DNA of 64,000 nucleotides from Zoogloea sp. 1C4 (GTDB lineage Bacteria; Pseudomonadota; Gammaproteobacteria; Burkholderiales; Rhodocyclaceae). The position numbers and the translations under genes are program-made. Positions 8,097 through 18,629 of this stretch are shown one piece after another; the first letter of the stretch is position 1; each line of letters starts with the position of its first letter. Below the pieces are notes generated by a model. The model had not been told where the DNA came from. It did no database searches and worked only from the letters and a program-made list of their open reading frames with translations. Location: contig NZ_SSXU01000014.1 of NCBI RefSeq assembly GCF_009469605.1, forward strand, positions 48,596 through 112,595, given 5' to 3'.

Positions 8097-8500
8097 GCCG
8101 CGCCGACGTCGCGCTAAGGGTGGCCCTGCTGCCGGTGGTGATGCTGGCGGGGGTGATGTTGTACGGCCAGGCGGTGATCGTGGCGACGAAGCTGATGCCG
8201 GTGCCGGAAACCGGGCCGCTGACCATCGCAGTACAGATCAGCCAGGGATTCCTCGCGGCCACGCTCAACGCGGCGCTGGCCTGCTACCCGCTGGCCCGCC
8301 TGTATGGCCGGGCGGCGACGGGCGTGGCGGCGCTGATCGCGCTGGCGGTGGCCGCCGGCGCGCTGCACGGCAGCGGCGATGAGGCCGACGCGACGGCCCT
8401 GCTGCTGCGCGGCTGGGCGCTGCTGTGTTGCGTGGTGCTGCTGATGGGCGGCACCTGGCTGGTCGCCCGGCGCCGACTGGCCGGCGCTTCAGCCCGCTGA
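8093..8500 (+). CDS. Small integral membrane protein, unknown
   Basis: A 135-residue protein with a GTG start, translationally coupled to the regulator (GTGA overlap). Four hydrophobic segments, around 10-30, 45-65, 75-92 and 105-125, make it a four-helix inner-membrane protein, and it ends with a basic RRRLAGASAR tail. No family was recognised. It closes the operon that begins at 6046. Its 3' end overlaps the convergent bluB by 12 bp, so the two transcripts must overlap. Confidence 0.55.
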   Translation: MSRADVALRVALLPVVMLAGVMLYGQAVIVATKLMPVPETGPLTIAVQISQGFLAATLNAALACYPLARLYGRAATGVAALIALAVAAGALHGSGDEADATALLLRGWALLCCVVLLMGGTWLVARRRLAGASAR

Positions 8501-9154
8501 AGGCTCGGGCCAGACGTTCTCGGCCAGCACCGTCTCGATGGGCATGCGCTCGGCCCAGTGTTCCATCTCCAGCATCGGGCGCGGGTAGAACTGCTCCACA
8601 TGGCCGATGCACAGGATCGCCACCGGGCGGGCGCCTTCGGGCATGCCCAGCAGCGCGGCCAGCTCGACCGGATCGAAGATCGACACCCAGCCCAGCCCGA
8701 TGCCCTCGGCGCGGGCGGCCAGCCACATGTTCTGGATCGCGCAGGCCACCGAGGCGAGGTCCATCTCGGGCAGCGTGCGGCGCCCGAAGACATGCTTCTC
8801 GCGGCCGTCCGCCAGGGCCACGACGATCACCTCGCCAGCCTCCAGCAGGCCCTCCACCTTCAGCCGCATGAAGTCGTCCTCGCGCTCGCCCAGGGCCTGG
8901 GCGGTGGCGCGGCGCTCCACCTCGACGAGTTCGTGCATCCGCTCGCGCAGGGCGCGGTCGGTGATGCGGATGAAGCGCCAGGGCTGCATGTAGCCCACGC
9001 TGGGGGCATGGTGAGCAGCCCACAGCAGGCGATTGAGCAGCGCCGGATCGACCGGATCAGGGCGGAAGTGACGCATGTCGCGCCGCTCGGCGATGGCCCG
9101 GTAGACGCCGGCGATCTCCGGCTCGGTGAAGCGATGGGATGGGGTGTCGGCCAT
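8489..9154 (-). CDS. bluB: 5,6-dimethylbenzimidazole synthase (BluB)
   Basis: A 221-residue nitroreductase-fold flavoprotein. Diagnostic stretches are RRDMRHFRPDPV, the HHAPSVGYMQPWRFI segment, and ASVACAIQNMWLAARAEGIGLGWVS. BluB breaks down reduced FMN with oxygen to form 5,6-dimethylbenzimidazole, the lower ligand of cobalamin. No other cobalamin gene lies in the window, so it is a stand-alone locus here. Ordinary nitroreductases are the alternative, but the SVGYMQPW motif argues for BluB. It sits 32 bp after dbpA on the same strand. Confidence 0.9.
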   Translation of the reverse strand: MADTPSHRFTEPEIAGVYRAIAERRDMRHFRPDPVDPALLNRLLWAAHHAPSVGYMQPWRFIRITDRALRERMHELVEVERRATAQALGEREDDFMRLKVEGLLEAGEVIVVALADGREKHVFGRRTLPEMDLASVACAIQNMWLAARAEGIGLGWVSIFDPVELAALLGMPEGARPVAILCIGHVEQFYPRPMLEMEHWAERMPIETVLAENVWPEPSAG

Positions 9155-9186
9155 GATGGAAGCGATGTCTGGCGAAGGCGCGAAGT

Positions 9187-10647
<1,461 letters not shown>

Positions 10648-10702
10648 GCCGGATTATCCCGCAAAGCCGCCCCGCGCGCCCCGAAACCGGCGGGGCGAGG
10701 TG

Positions 10703-11512
10703 TCAGTAGCCGGAACCCATTCCCAGCCGGGCGCGCTCGCGGGCAAGGCGCTGCTCCAGGCGGGCCTGTTCACGGGCTTCTTCCGCGCGATCGCGGGCTT
10801 CCTTCTGCTGGCGCTCCCATTCGGCCTTGCGGCGGGCCTCTTCTTCGGCGCGCTCCACGCTGTTGGTGATCTGATCGGCGTACTGCTTGCGCTCGGCCAG
10901 GGCCATCTCGTGGCGGCGCTCGGCCTCGCGGCGTTCGTATTCGGCGCGACGCTCGGCCTCGGCCTGCTGATAGGCCTCGCGGCGACGGCGCTCCTCGGTG
11001 GCCTGGCGGGCGATCTCCTCGTCGGTGAGATCGCCGTATATCTGCCGCCGCTCGGCCGCCGCGGCCCTGGCCTGGGCGGCGTTCATGGCGCCGTTGTCGG
11101 CCGGGGACATCTGGCGGAAGGCAAAGATGGACATGAAGATCTGGATGCCCACCGCCACCGCGAGCAGCCCGCCAATCACGGTGAGCATGGTGCGCAGGGG
11201 CGGGCGCGGCTTGAAGACGCGGGGCGGCGGCAGATCCACCGGCAGCACGCCGGCAGGCACGCCAAGCCCGGGCGGAAGCTCGGGCTGGGTGGGCGCCAGG
11301 CTGGCGTCATAGGCGGCGCGCCGGCCGGGGTCGGACAGAATCCAGCAGGCCTCCTTGACCACCTTGATCTGGTTGTCGGCGTCCACCTGGTCCATGCCGT
11401 GGGGGCCGGACTGATAGTGGCGAACCAGCCGGAGCTGGGCAGCATGGATGTCGGCCTCGGTTGCCGTGGGTGGCAGTCCGAGCAGATCGTAGAGTGTGGT
11501 CCTGGTCTTCAT
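10703..11512 (-). CDS. Membrane-anchored J-domain-like protein lacking the HPD motif
   Basis: A 269-residue protein. Residues 5-72 align with a J domain (TLYDLLGLPPTATEADIHAA ... DPGRRAAYDASL). Where HPD should be, the sequence reads RHYQSGPHG, so stimulation of a DnaK-type ATPase is unlikely. A Pro-rich linker follows, then one transmembrane helix at about 108-132. A long charged coiled coil (146-262, Arg/Glu/Ala-rich) makes up the rest. The function is unknown, possibly a scaffold. It is a monocistronic minus-strand gene 56 bp upstream of dbpA. Confidence 0.7.
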   Translation of the reverse strand: MKTRTTLYDLLGLPPTATEADIHAAQLRLVRHYQSGPHGMDQVDADNQIKVVKEACWILSDPGRRAAYDASLAPTQPELPPGLGVPAGVLPVDLPPPRVFKPRPPLRTMLTVIGGLLAVAVGIQIFMSIFAFRQMSPADNGAMNAAQARAAAAERRQIYGDLTDEEIARQATEERRRREAYQQAEAERRAEYERREAERRHEMALAERKQYADQITNSVERAEEEARRKAEWERQQKEARDRAEEAREQARLEQRLARERARLGMGSGY

Positions 11513-11617
11513 GGCAGGCGTGAAGGGGAAATACGCATTCCGGGCCGATTATAGCGACGTGATGTGCCGCAACTTTACGGCCCGGTGCGATTTTCTGCTA
11601 CGCGCTTGTGCACTGCA

Positions 11618-12898
11618 TTACAGATACCCCAGGTGGCGCGGCAGCCACAGGGCGATGTCTGGCACGAAGGTGACCAGGAGCATGGTGCCCGCCATCGCGG
11701 CGATCATCCACAGCACCCACGGCACGGTGGATTCCATCGTCACGTTGGCCATCCGGCAGGTGACCATCAGATTGACGCCCAGCGGCGGGTGGAACTGGCC
11801 CAGCGCCATGTTCATGGTGATGATGACCCCGAACCACACCAGATCCCAGCCGAAGTGAGTGGCGATGGGCACCAGCAGCGGCAGGAAGATGAAGTAGATC
11901 GAGATGGCGTCGAGGAACATCCCGGCAATCAGCAGCAGCAGCTGGATCGACAGCAGCATCGGGATCTCCGACAGCCCGGTGCCGAGCAGCGCGGCGGCCA
12001 GGTGGTCGAAGGTGCCGAGGGTGTTGCTGCCCCACGCGAAGACACTGGCCAGCGCCACCACGGTGAGGATCACCGACGATATCTCGGCGGATTCCACCAG
12101 CACGCCGTACACATCCTTCCAGGTGAGCGAGCGGTAGATCACCATGCCCACCACCAGGCCGTAGAACACCGCCACCACCGCCGCCTCGGTGGGCGTGAAG
12201 AAGCCGCTGCGCATGCCGCCCAGGATGATGACCGGCGCCGCGAGGCCCCAGCCGGCGTCCTTGAGGCTCTGCCAGAAGGGCGGGCGGGCTTCATCCACCT
12301 CGGCCTCGAAGCCGTGCTTCACCGACAGCGCCCAGGCCACCAGGATCAGCGTCAGGCCCGACAGGATGCCGGGGATCATCCCCGCCGCGAACAGCGCCGG
12401 CACCGACGCCTGGGGCACCAGCAGGCTGTAGATCACGAAGGCGATCGACGGCGGGATCAGGATATCCGTCGAGCCCGCCGCGGCGATCACCCCGGCGGTG
12501 AAGGAGCGCGGGTAGCCGGCCTTGAGCATCGACGGGAGCATCACAGCCCCCACCGCGGCCGAATCCGCCGGGCCGGAGCCCGAGATGCCGCCCAGGATCA
12601 TCGCCACCAGGATCGCCACGATGGCGAGGCTGCCGCGCCGCTGGCCCACCAGCGCCGACGCGAAGCGCACGATGGTCGCCGCCACGCCGGCGCGCTCGAA
12701 GATGAGGCCGGCGATCACGAAGACCGGGATCGCCATCAGCGGATACTTGGCGATGCCGGTATAGACATTGGTGGGCAGCGACAGCATGCCCAGGTCGGCC
12801 GCGGCCACCACCGCCACGCCGGCGAGGCCCATCGCCACCGCCAGCGGCACGCCGGCCAGCATCAGCCCCGCAAAAAGCCCGAAGAGCAGCCAGTCCAT
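11618..12898 (-). CDS. dctM: TRAP transporter large permease (DctM type)
   Basis: A 426-residue polytopic protein beginning MDWLLFGLFAGLMLAGVPLA. Conserved DctM stretches include GGISGSGPADSAAVG, AAAGSTDILIPPSIAFVIY, SGFFTPTEAAVVAV and MALGQFHPPLGVNL. It forms the sodium-driven channel for organic-acid-like substrates together with the small permease and DctP. The ATG at 12898 shares one base with the stop of dctQ, so the two are translationally coupled. The ATG further upstream at 12982 is out of family context and is rejected. Confidence 0.95.
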   Translation of the reverse strand: MDWLLFGLFAGLMLAGVPLAVAMGLAGVAVVAAADLGMLSLPTNVYTGIAKYPLMAIPVFVIAGLIFERAGVAATIVRFASALVGQRRGSLAIVAILVAMILGGISGSGPADSAAVGAVMLPSMLKAGYPRSFTAGVIAAAGSTDILIPPSIAFVIYSLLVPQASVPALFAAGMIPGILSGLTLILVAWALSVKHGFEAEVDEARPPFWQSLKDAGWGLAAPVIILGGMRSGFFTPTEAAVVAVFYGLVVGMVIYRSLTWKDVYGVLVESAEISSVILTVVALASVFAWGSNTLGTFDHLAAALLGTGLSEIPMLLSIQLLLLIAGMFLDAISIYFIFLPLLVPIATHFGWDLVWFGVIITMNMALGQFHPPLGVNLMVTCRMANVTMESTVPWVLWMIAAMAGTMLLVTFVPDIALWLPRHLGYL

Positions 12899-13380
12899 CA
12901 CTTGGCCCTCCGCAGCAGCAGCGCCACGAGGCGCAGCACGATCAGCATCGACAGCACCGGCAGCCACACCGTGTACCACCACTGGGGCACGCCCAGCGAC
13001 GGCGAGGTGACCTCGAAGCTGTAGTCATCCCAGGCCATCAGCACGCCATACCAGGCCAGCAGCCCGAACATCACCAGCGAGCACAGCATCGCCAGGCGGT
13101 GGGCCAGCGGCTTGATCGCCGGCCAGCGATCGACGAAGAAGGTGATCGCGATGTGGTGGTTGCTGGCAAAGGCGTGGGACGCGCCCACCAGCGTCATCAC
13201 CACCAGCAGCGCCACCGAGATTTCCTCGGTGAAGGCGAAGGAGATGTCGGTGAAATAGCGCACCAGCACGTTGGCCATGGTGAGCAGGCACAGCACGCCC
13301 ATCGAGGCGGCCATCAGAAAGCGCTCGATGGCGCCGAGGGAGAACTTGCCGCCTGGGGCGGTCTTGTCGGGTGGGGACAT
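12898..13380 (-). CDS. dctQ: TRAP transporter small permease (DctQ type)
   Basis: A 160-residue protein with four membrane helices (about 18-38, 53-73, 92-112 and 130-152) and the DctQ pattern VLVRYFTDISFAFTEEISV followed by GASHAFASNHHIAI. It pairs with DctM, which it overlaps by one base. The substrate-binding gene is upstream on the same strand, across a 131-bp spacer holding a REP pair. That spacer may set different expression levels for the binding protein and permeases. Confidence 0.92.
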   Translation of the reverse strand: MSPPDKTAPGGKFSLGAIERFLMAASMGVLCLLTMANVLVRYFTDISFAFTEEISVALLVVMTLVGASHAFASNHHIAITFFVDRWPAIKPLAHRLAMLCSLVMFGLLAWYGVLMAWDDYSFEVTSPSLGVPQWWYTVWLPVLSMLIVLRLVALLLRRAK

Positions 13381-13429
13381 GAGGGGGAGGGAAAATCGTG
13401 GATGGGGGGAGATCAGGGGCCGAACGATC

Positions 13430-13500
13430 CTGTAGGTCGGACTTCAGTCCAACAAACGCCTTGTTCAGCCCGTGATGTCGGACTGAAGTCCGACCTACAG
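13430..13500. repeat. REP palindrome pair between dctP and dctQ
   Basis: Two inverted arms carry the window-wide motif GTCGGACTTCAGTCCGAC, flanked by CTGTAG outward. The first arm has one change (TCCAACA for TCCGACA). The arms are separated by about 20 bp. The same unit recurs at 20986, 23420, 26464, 28520 and 62936, and as a half at 21983. It is a bacterial REP/BIME-like element. No RAYT transposase gene is in the window. Confidence 0.9.
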
Positions 13501-13511
13501 GGGCAACCGGC

Positions 13512-14561
13512 TCAGCGCTTGGCGATGGCCGCTTCGGCCTTCTTCACCAGATCGGCACCGATCTGCTTGGACCACTTGTCGTACACCGGCCGGGTGGCCT
13601 GGACGAAGGCGGTGCGCTGCTCGGGCGTCAGGCGGGTGACGGTGACGCCGGCCGCCTCGATCTGCTTGAGCACCGCGTTGTCGGTGCCGGCGATGCCCTT
13701 GCGGGCCTTCTCCACGTTCTCGCGGCCGGCCTGCAGGGCGGCCTGCTTCACGGCCTCGCGGTCGGCCGGGGTCCAGCTGTTCCAGACGTTCTTGTTCACC
13801 ACGAAGATCAGCGGATCAGCCACGTAGTGCCACAGGGTCAGGTGCTTCTGGCCGACGGTGGGCAGCTTGGCGCCGACGAACACCGACAGCGGGTTCTCCT
13901 GCCCATCCACCGCGCCCGAGGCCAGCGCCGGCTGCGCATCGGCCCAGCTCATCTGGGTGGGGTTGGCGCCCAGCGCGGTGAAGGTCTCGTTATAGAGCGG
14001 CGAGCCCACCACGCGGAACTTCATGCCCTTCAGGTCGGCCGGGGTGGCCACCGGGCGCTTGGAGTTCGACAGCTCGCGGAAGCCGTTCTCGCCCCACGCC
14101 AGCGGGATCACGTCGCGCTTCTCGAGCACCGCGAACAGCTCCTTGCCCACCTCGCCCTGGGTCAGCACGTCCATCGCCTTGTAGTCGGGCATCAGGAAGG
14201 GCAGCGAGAAGAGGTTGAGCTCCTTGATCTGCGGCGACCAGTTGATGGTCGAACCGATCGACATGTCGATCACGCCCTGGCGGATCGCGGTGAATTCGCG
14301 GGTCTGGTCGCCGCCTACCAGCGAGTTGCCCGAATACAGCTTGATGTTGATGCGGCCCTGGGTCTTCTCCTTCACCAGCTCGATCCAGCGCTCGCCCGCC
14401 TGGCCCCACGGAAACGCCGTGCCCAGCGTGGTGGACAGCCGGTACTCGGCGCGGTAGGCCGGGGTCTGCGCCTGGACAACCCCGCTCCCCAGCAAACACA
14501 GCGCACCGGCGGCGAGGGAAAGGACGGCAAAACGGCGACGGGCGGGGGTTGTGGGTTGCAT
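13512..14561 (-). CDS. dctP: TRAP transporter substrate-binding protein (DctP type)
   Basis: A 349-residue periplasmic protein. A twin-Arg-like basic start (MQPTTPARRRF) and hydrophobic signal peptide end near VQA-QTP. Family features include the DQTREFTAIRQGVIDMSIGS region, KGMKFRVVGSPLYNETFTALGANP, and PALASGAVDGQENPLSVFVG. It delivers a carboxylate-type substrate to DctQM. The ligand cannot be assigned from sequence. AGGAGCG 8 nt upstream supports the ATG at 14561 over an in-frame ATG at 14591. Confidence 0.95.
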   Translation of the reverse strand: MQPTTPARRRFAVLSLAAGALCLLGSGVVQAQTPAYRAEYRLSTTLGTAFPWGQAGERWIELVKEKTQGRINIKLYSGNSLVGGDQTREFTAIRQGVIDMSIGSTINWSPQIKELNLFSLPFLMPDYKAMDVLTQGEVGKELFAVLEKRDVIPLAWGENGFRELSNSKRPVATPADLKGMKFRVVGSPLYNETFTALGANPTQMSWADAQPALASGAVDGQENPLSVFVGAKLPTVGQKHLTLWHYVADPLIFVVNKNVWNSWTPADREAVKQAALQAGRENVEKARKGIAGTDNAVLKQIEAAGVTVTRLTPEQRTAFVQATRPVYDKWSKQIGADLVKKAEAAIAKR

Positions 14562-14664
14562 CGAAGCGCTCCTGGTAAGGGAAAGAGGCATCGATTATCG
14601 GAGCCGGCCCGCTGCGGGGCAAGCCGCGTGCGCTGGATGCCGCCGGAAAAGCCCCCCCGCCGCC

Positions 14665-15051
14665 TCAGAAATTCAGCGTCGCAAAGCACCGGGCGGCGGC
14701 CATCGAGTCAAAACGCCGGCACGGCACCCGCCCGCAGCCCAAGCGGGTAAAAGCCTCGATCAGCTTATGGACTACCGGCTGATCGCCCACAAAGGCAATG
14801 CGGATCACCACGTTGCTTTCCAGCGCCACCACCGCCCGCATCGCCATGAACTCGATGTCATCGTCCAGCACGTCGATGTCGGTGGCGTCCCGGAAATCAT
14901 GGATGCCATAGCGCAGGCGGCCGATCCGCTTGTCGGCCAGGATCTGCGCGGCGGACACGTCCAGGTCGTCGATCGTCACCACCCCTGACAAGCGGCGCAC
15001 GACACCCGACCCCTCCCACTCCACCTCGACCAAACCCCGCCCCTTCAGCAT
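14665..15051 (-). CDS. STAS/SpoIIAA-like domain protein
   Basis: A 128-residue protein from the ATG at 15051. The pattern is an N-terminal beta hairpin (MLKGRGLVEVEWEGSGVV), the TIDDLDVSAAQI helix, RLRYGIHDFRDATDID, an Ala/Val-rich helix and strand VVIRIAFVGDQP. The end is DSMAAARCFATLNF. This order is typical of STAS-like proteins of the SpoIIAA superfamily. No conserved phosphoserine is evident. An in-frame start at 15126 adds a hydrophobic 25-residue leader, but the domain starts at 15051 and both ribosome sites are weak. The role is unknown. Confidence 0.5.
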   Translation of the reverse strand: MLKGRGLVEVEWEGSGVVRRLSGVVTIDDLDVSAAQILADKRIGRLRYGIHDFRDATDIDVLDDDIEFMAMRAVVALESNVVIRIAFVGDQPVVHKLIEAFTRLGCGRVPCRRFDSMAAARCFATLNF

Positions 15052-15158
15052 TAACCCGATGACATGGGCGGGCAGTGTACTGAAGGGGGAAGCCACCAAC
15101 AACGACAAACAAATACCCACAGCCAATAAAGGGGCTTTAATTCACCCAAAACGGGTAA

Positions 15159-15617
15159 CTAGGCACCCCCGACCCGCCCTCGGGCCTCGGCCAGCACGCC
15201 CTTCCCCAGCAGCAGTCGACGCATGCTCGCCGCCAGCCGCAGCCCTAGCACCTCGTCATCCGCCCAGGCGAAGGCATCGATCTCGGGCAGCCGGCACCCT
15301 GTGCGCTCGTCATCGAAGAAGCTCGCGCACACGCACGCCTCCGGCCGCGTGGCCGCCGAATCGGTGCGCACCGCAAACAGATGCAGATCCTTGCCCCGGT
15401 AATAGGCATGACGCCCCAGATCCACCAGCCGCCCCGGCCCGAAGGTGAGCCCGAACTCCTCCCGCGCCTCCCGCAGCGCACACGCGATAGGCGTCTCCCC
15501 CGGATCGATCAAACCCTTGGGCAGATCCCAGTGGGTGCTCCCGGTGGAATGCCCGACCAGCAGCTCACCCCGTTCGTTGATGACCAGCAGACCGCAGGAC
15601 AGAAGCGTGGAAGACAT
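15159..15617 (-). CDS. NUDIX hydrolase
   Basis: A 152-residue protein with a complete Nudix box: GLIDPGETPIACALREAREEFGL fits Gx5Ex7REUxEExGU at about residues 38-60. The opening SCGLLVINERGELLVGHSTG and WDLPKG are typical. It hydrolyses a nucleoside diphosphate linked to another moiety in the cytoplasm, and the substrate is unknown. It lies between the STAS-like gene and the restriction operon on the same strand. The ATG at 15617 gives the usual domain start. Confidence 0.88.
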   Translation of the reverse strand: MSSTLLSCGLLVINERGELLVGHSTGSTHWDLPKGLIDPGETPIACALREAREEFGLTFGPGRLVDLGRHAYYRGKDLHLFAVRTDSAATRPEACVCASFFDDERTGCRLPEIDAFAWADDEVLGLRLAASMRRLLLGKGVLAEARGRVGGA

Positions 15618-15717
15618 GGGAAGCGCATCGCAATGAAAACAGGCGCCCATTCTGGGGGATGAAGGCGCGGGCGGGAACGGGCAGAAGCGGCATCCCTCAG
15701 CTGCGCGGCTCGAACTA

Positions 15718-18420
15718 CTACGTCAGCAGGCCTTCGATCCAGTCCCAACGCTTATCCCGCACCATCACAAACCGGCAGCGGCCATCGGAAAGGTTCGCCC
15801 ACAGGCCACCGATCAGACGATCATCTTCGGCTGCATTCCAGCGATCGGCGCCTTTGTATTCCACTGCCAGCACGGGCCCCGGCTGACCATCTACGCCCGT
15901 CAACTGGCAGAGGAAATCCGGGTAGAAGCGCCCATCTGCCTTCTGCAGGAAGAACGCGCAGCCTTCACGTCGCACCAGATTGCGTACCCAGAACTGGATG
16001 CGGCCCTGCTGGGCAAGCATGTCCAGATGGCACGCACACTCGAACTCTTCCTTGCTGTCGAAATCCCCGATGCGGCCATAGAAGTGCTTGCGGAAATCGA
16101 AGACACCGAAGCGGCCATCGTAGTCCCGGCTCGGCGCATAGGCCTGGGTGTGAAACTCGAAAACGTACTGATCGGACACCACCACCCGGCTGGCCGCAGC
16201 TTCGCCGAACAGCGTCTGCTGAAACGCCTTTCCCACCGCCTGTTTGCGCAGCGCCCTGATGCGCGCCTCCAGCAGATTGCGCAGCAGGAACTTCTGCAGA
16301 TTGGCCCGCGCCAGGGAGAACCCATCGCGACTCAGCAAATCGGCCAGCCACGCCGCCACGAAGGCCTGCTTGCTGGCATGGGTCAGCGACGGCTCGGGCA
16401 GATTCCGGCAAAGCCATGTCGCGAGCCGTAGCGCATCCCAATGCTCAGGCTGATAGACCAGCCCCAGATCGCGCTGCAGTTCCGGAAGGAACCGCGACAC
16501 CACGTGTCCACTGCCATCCACATCGATCTCGCCGCCTTCCGACACCTTCAAGCCCGCGCCCAGAACGGACAGATCGTCCGCCGACGGCGCAGCGTCGTAG
16601 GGCGACAATTCCCACGGGTACTCCAGCACCTCGGGGTCGTCGAACAGCTGCAATTCGCCCTGCACGCGCAGTGCCAGTTGCGGCACCCGGAAGCGTTCGC
16701 CCAACTCTGCCGGCGTCTGGAAAAACTCGATGGCGGTCGTGCGGCTCACCTCGGCGGCCTCGACGATGGCATGGGCCGCCGACTCCGAACTGACTGATGT
16801 CTTCAGTACCTCCGCCTCGTCCTCGGTGAGGGGCGTGGTGATCGTCAGCGTATTGAGCTTGCCGTCCCAACTCACCTTGTCCCGCACCGCTTTGGGCACG
16901 GCCTTCAGGTTGGGCTTTTCCGACAAGGGCACGACCACCGGCTTCACCACCACGCGCCCGCCGTAGCCCTCAAGATCGAGCCGCGACTGCTCCGCACGAG
17001 CGGCAGTCACAAAGTCGGCCACCTCGCGCCGCTCAAAGCCGGCGCCGGCCACCAGGCGGTCGCGCAGCGCGCCGGCCGTCTCGGCAAAGTTGCGCGACAC
17101 CACAAACGCGTAGGACTGATTCAGCGCCTTCGCCTGTCGGTGACTCGCCCCCGGCTGACGCAACACGCGCCCCAGCAATTGCTCGACCGCCGTCGCCGAC
17201 GACAGCGACGCCATGCTCACGAGAATGTAGGCAAACGGGCAATCCCACCCTTCGGCCAGCGCCTTCTGGGTGATGACGAACTTCACCGGACAGGCGGGAT
17301 CTGCGATGCCAAGTCTGAAGCCGACGTCGATCTGCTCCAGCCCCTTCTCCTCACCGGTGGCCACCACAATCTCGTCGGGCGGAATACCGTGATTGGTGAT
17401 CAGTTCGTTCCGCACCCGCTCGAAATCCAGCGTCTCAACGCCGGCGCGGCGCGGCTCAGACTGGATCAGCACCAGCGGTCGCAGATAGGCGGCGCCCCCG
17501 CGACGCTCCTCGTCGGCCAACTGCTGCAACGCCTCCCGGCGGCCGATGGCGTCGGCCAGGCATTGTTGCCAGTTGGGCTCGGTCTCCAGCACCACCGGCA
17601 ACTTGATCATCTCTTCCGCCTTCAGCTCGGCAGCCGAGACGCTGTGCAGCACGTTGCTGGGCGTGCGCTCCATGTCCGGGGTAGCCGTCAGCTCCATCAC
17701 CCCGCTGGGGCGAAAGCGCGCCAGCATGTCGAAGGCCAGCTCGGTGCGGCTGTTGTGGGCCTCGTCCACCACCACAAACGGCCGGCGCAACCGCAGCACG
17801 TTTGCCAGCGAATACGGCACCGTGCGTTCGCCGCCCTCGCCGTCGCAAAGCAACGCATCGCGCTGATCCGGCGACAGGTTGTCGAAGTGATGCATCAGCG
17901 CCCCGCTGCTCTGATACACCTTGCGGCATTCCTCCTCCTCCACCTGGAAGGCCTGCCGTGTCGCCACGATCACCGTGGTCGATGTATCCAGCGTGGCACG
18001 GGTGACGCTCTTCGCCTCCTCCAGATCCATCACCGTGACCGGGCCGGCCTCGCGCAGGGCGATGTGGTACGGGTGCTTGCGATCCTTCAGCGCCTTGATC
18101 GTCTGCTCGCGGATCGGCTTGCTCGGCACCAGCCACAACACCACGCAATGTTCGCTGCGCAGCAGATGGGTATTGACCAGCGCCACGCTCTTGGCCGCCA
18201 GCCAGGTCTTGCCGCCGCCGGTGGGCACCCGCAGACAGAAATACGGCATGTCGGCCGGAAATCCCGCCAGCGGGTTGTACGGATTACCGCGCCCCCACAG
18301 CCGCTCGGTGGTGGCGGTAAAGGCGATCGACGCCGACGGCAGCTCATGGCAGGCCTTGAAATAGGCCTCCACGCTTTCCAGCACCTGCTGCTGGTAGGTC
18401 TTGGCAGCAAACGCGGTCAT
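15718..18420 (-). CDS. res: Type III restriction enzyme Res-like subunit (DEAD/DEAH helicase plus nuclease)
   Basis: A 900-residue protein. An N-terminal SF2 helicase has Walker A VPTGGGKTW at 65-73, DEAH in VVVDEAHNSR near 221, and ELTATP. RecA-like domain 2 carries EGWDCPFAYILVSM and QLLGRVLRQPGA. A C-terminal endonuclease has YPDF near 834 and VLAVEYKG near 853, giving PD...ExK. It needs the Mod subunit encoded upstream for recognition. It overlaps the preceding 70-residue gene by 4 bp (ATGA). The operon order mod, P-loop gene, small gene, res implies one transcript. Confidence 0.9.
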   Translation of the reverse strand: MTAFAAKTYQQQVLESVEAYFKACHELPSASIAFTATTERLWGRGNPYNPLAGFPADMPYFCLRVPTGGGKTWLAAKSVALVNTHLLRSEHCVVLWLVPSKPIREQTIKALKDRKHPYHIALREAGPVTVMDLEEAKSVTRATLDTSTTVIVATRQAFQVEEEECRKVYQSSGALMHHFDNLSPDQRDALLCDGEGGERTVPYSLANVLRLRRPFVVVDEAHNSRTELAFDMLARFRPSGVMELTATPDMERTPSNVLHSVSAAELKAEEMIKLPVVLETEPNWQQCLADAIGRREALQQLADEERRGGAAYLRPLVLIQSEPRRAGVETLDFERVRNELITNHGIPPDEIVVATGEEKGLEQIDVGFRLGIADPACPVKFVITQKALAEGWDCPFAYILVSMASLSSATAVEQLLGRVLRQPGASHRQAKALNQSYAFVVSRNFAETAGALRDRLVAGAGFERREVADFVTAARAEQSRLDLEGYGGRVVVKPVVVPLSEKPNLKAVPKAVRDKVSWDGKLNTLTITTPLTEDEAEVLKTSVSSESAAHAIVEAAEVSRTTAIEFFQTPAELGERFRVPQLALRVQGELQLFDDPEVLEYPWELSPYDAAPSADDLSVLGAGLKVSEGGEIDVDGSGHVVSRFLPELQRDLGLVYQPEHWDALRLATWLCRNLPEPSLTHASKQAFVAAWLADLLSRDGFSLARANLQKFLLRNLLEARIRALRKQAVGKAFQQTLFGEAAASRVVVSDQYVFEFHTQAYAPSRDYDGRFGVFDFRKHFYGRIGDFDSKEEFECACHLDMLAQQGRIQFWVRNLVRREGCAFFLQKADGRFYPDFLCQLTGVDGQPGPVLAVEYKGADRWNAAEDDRLIGGLWANLSDGRCRFVMVRDKRWDWIEGLLT

Positions 18421-18629
18421 GGGGCTTTTCCGTAGGGCACGGCAGGCTCTTGCACGCCGGGCGTGCCGGCATCCGGGCGGATCGTCTCGATCACGCCACG
18501 GCGGCTCACCACAATGGCGGTGCCGGTCTGGCGGGCAAGTTCCCGCGCGCGCTGGGCGGCGCGTTGCAGGGCCTGGGACGACAGGCGCAGGTCGGCGTCG
18601 CGGGCGTTCTCGATGGGTTGCTTGTTCAT
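18417..18629 (-). CDS. Small 70-residue protein, candidate antitoxin-like partner of the P-loop protein
   Basis: A 70-residue protein. It has a helical charged N-terminal half (LRLSSQALQRAAQRARELARQ), then a beta segment GTAIVVSRRGVIETIRP, and a flexible tail. It overlaps the zeta-like gene upstream and res downstream by 4 bp each, so all three are translationally coupled. The helix-then-strand shape and position beside a P-loop kinase-like gene are what one expects of a small antitoxin or adaptor. That is inference and no family was recognised. Confidence 0.6.
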   Translation of the reverse strand: MNKQPIENARDADLRLSSQALQRAAQRARELARQTGTAIVVSRRGVIETIRPDAGTPGVQEPAVPYGKAP

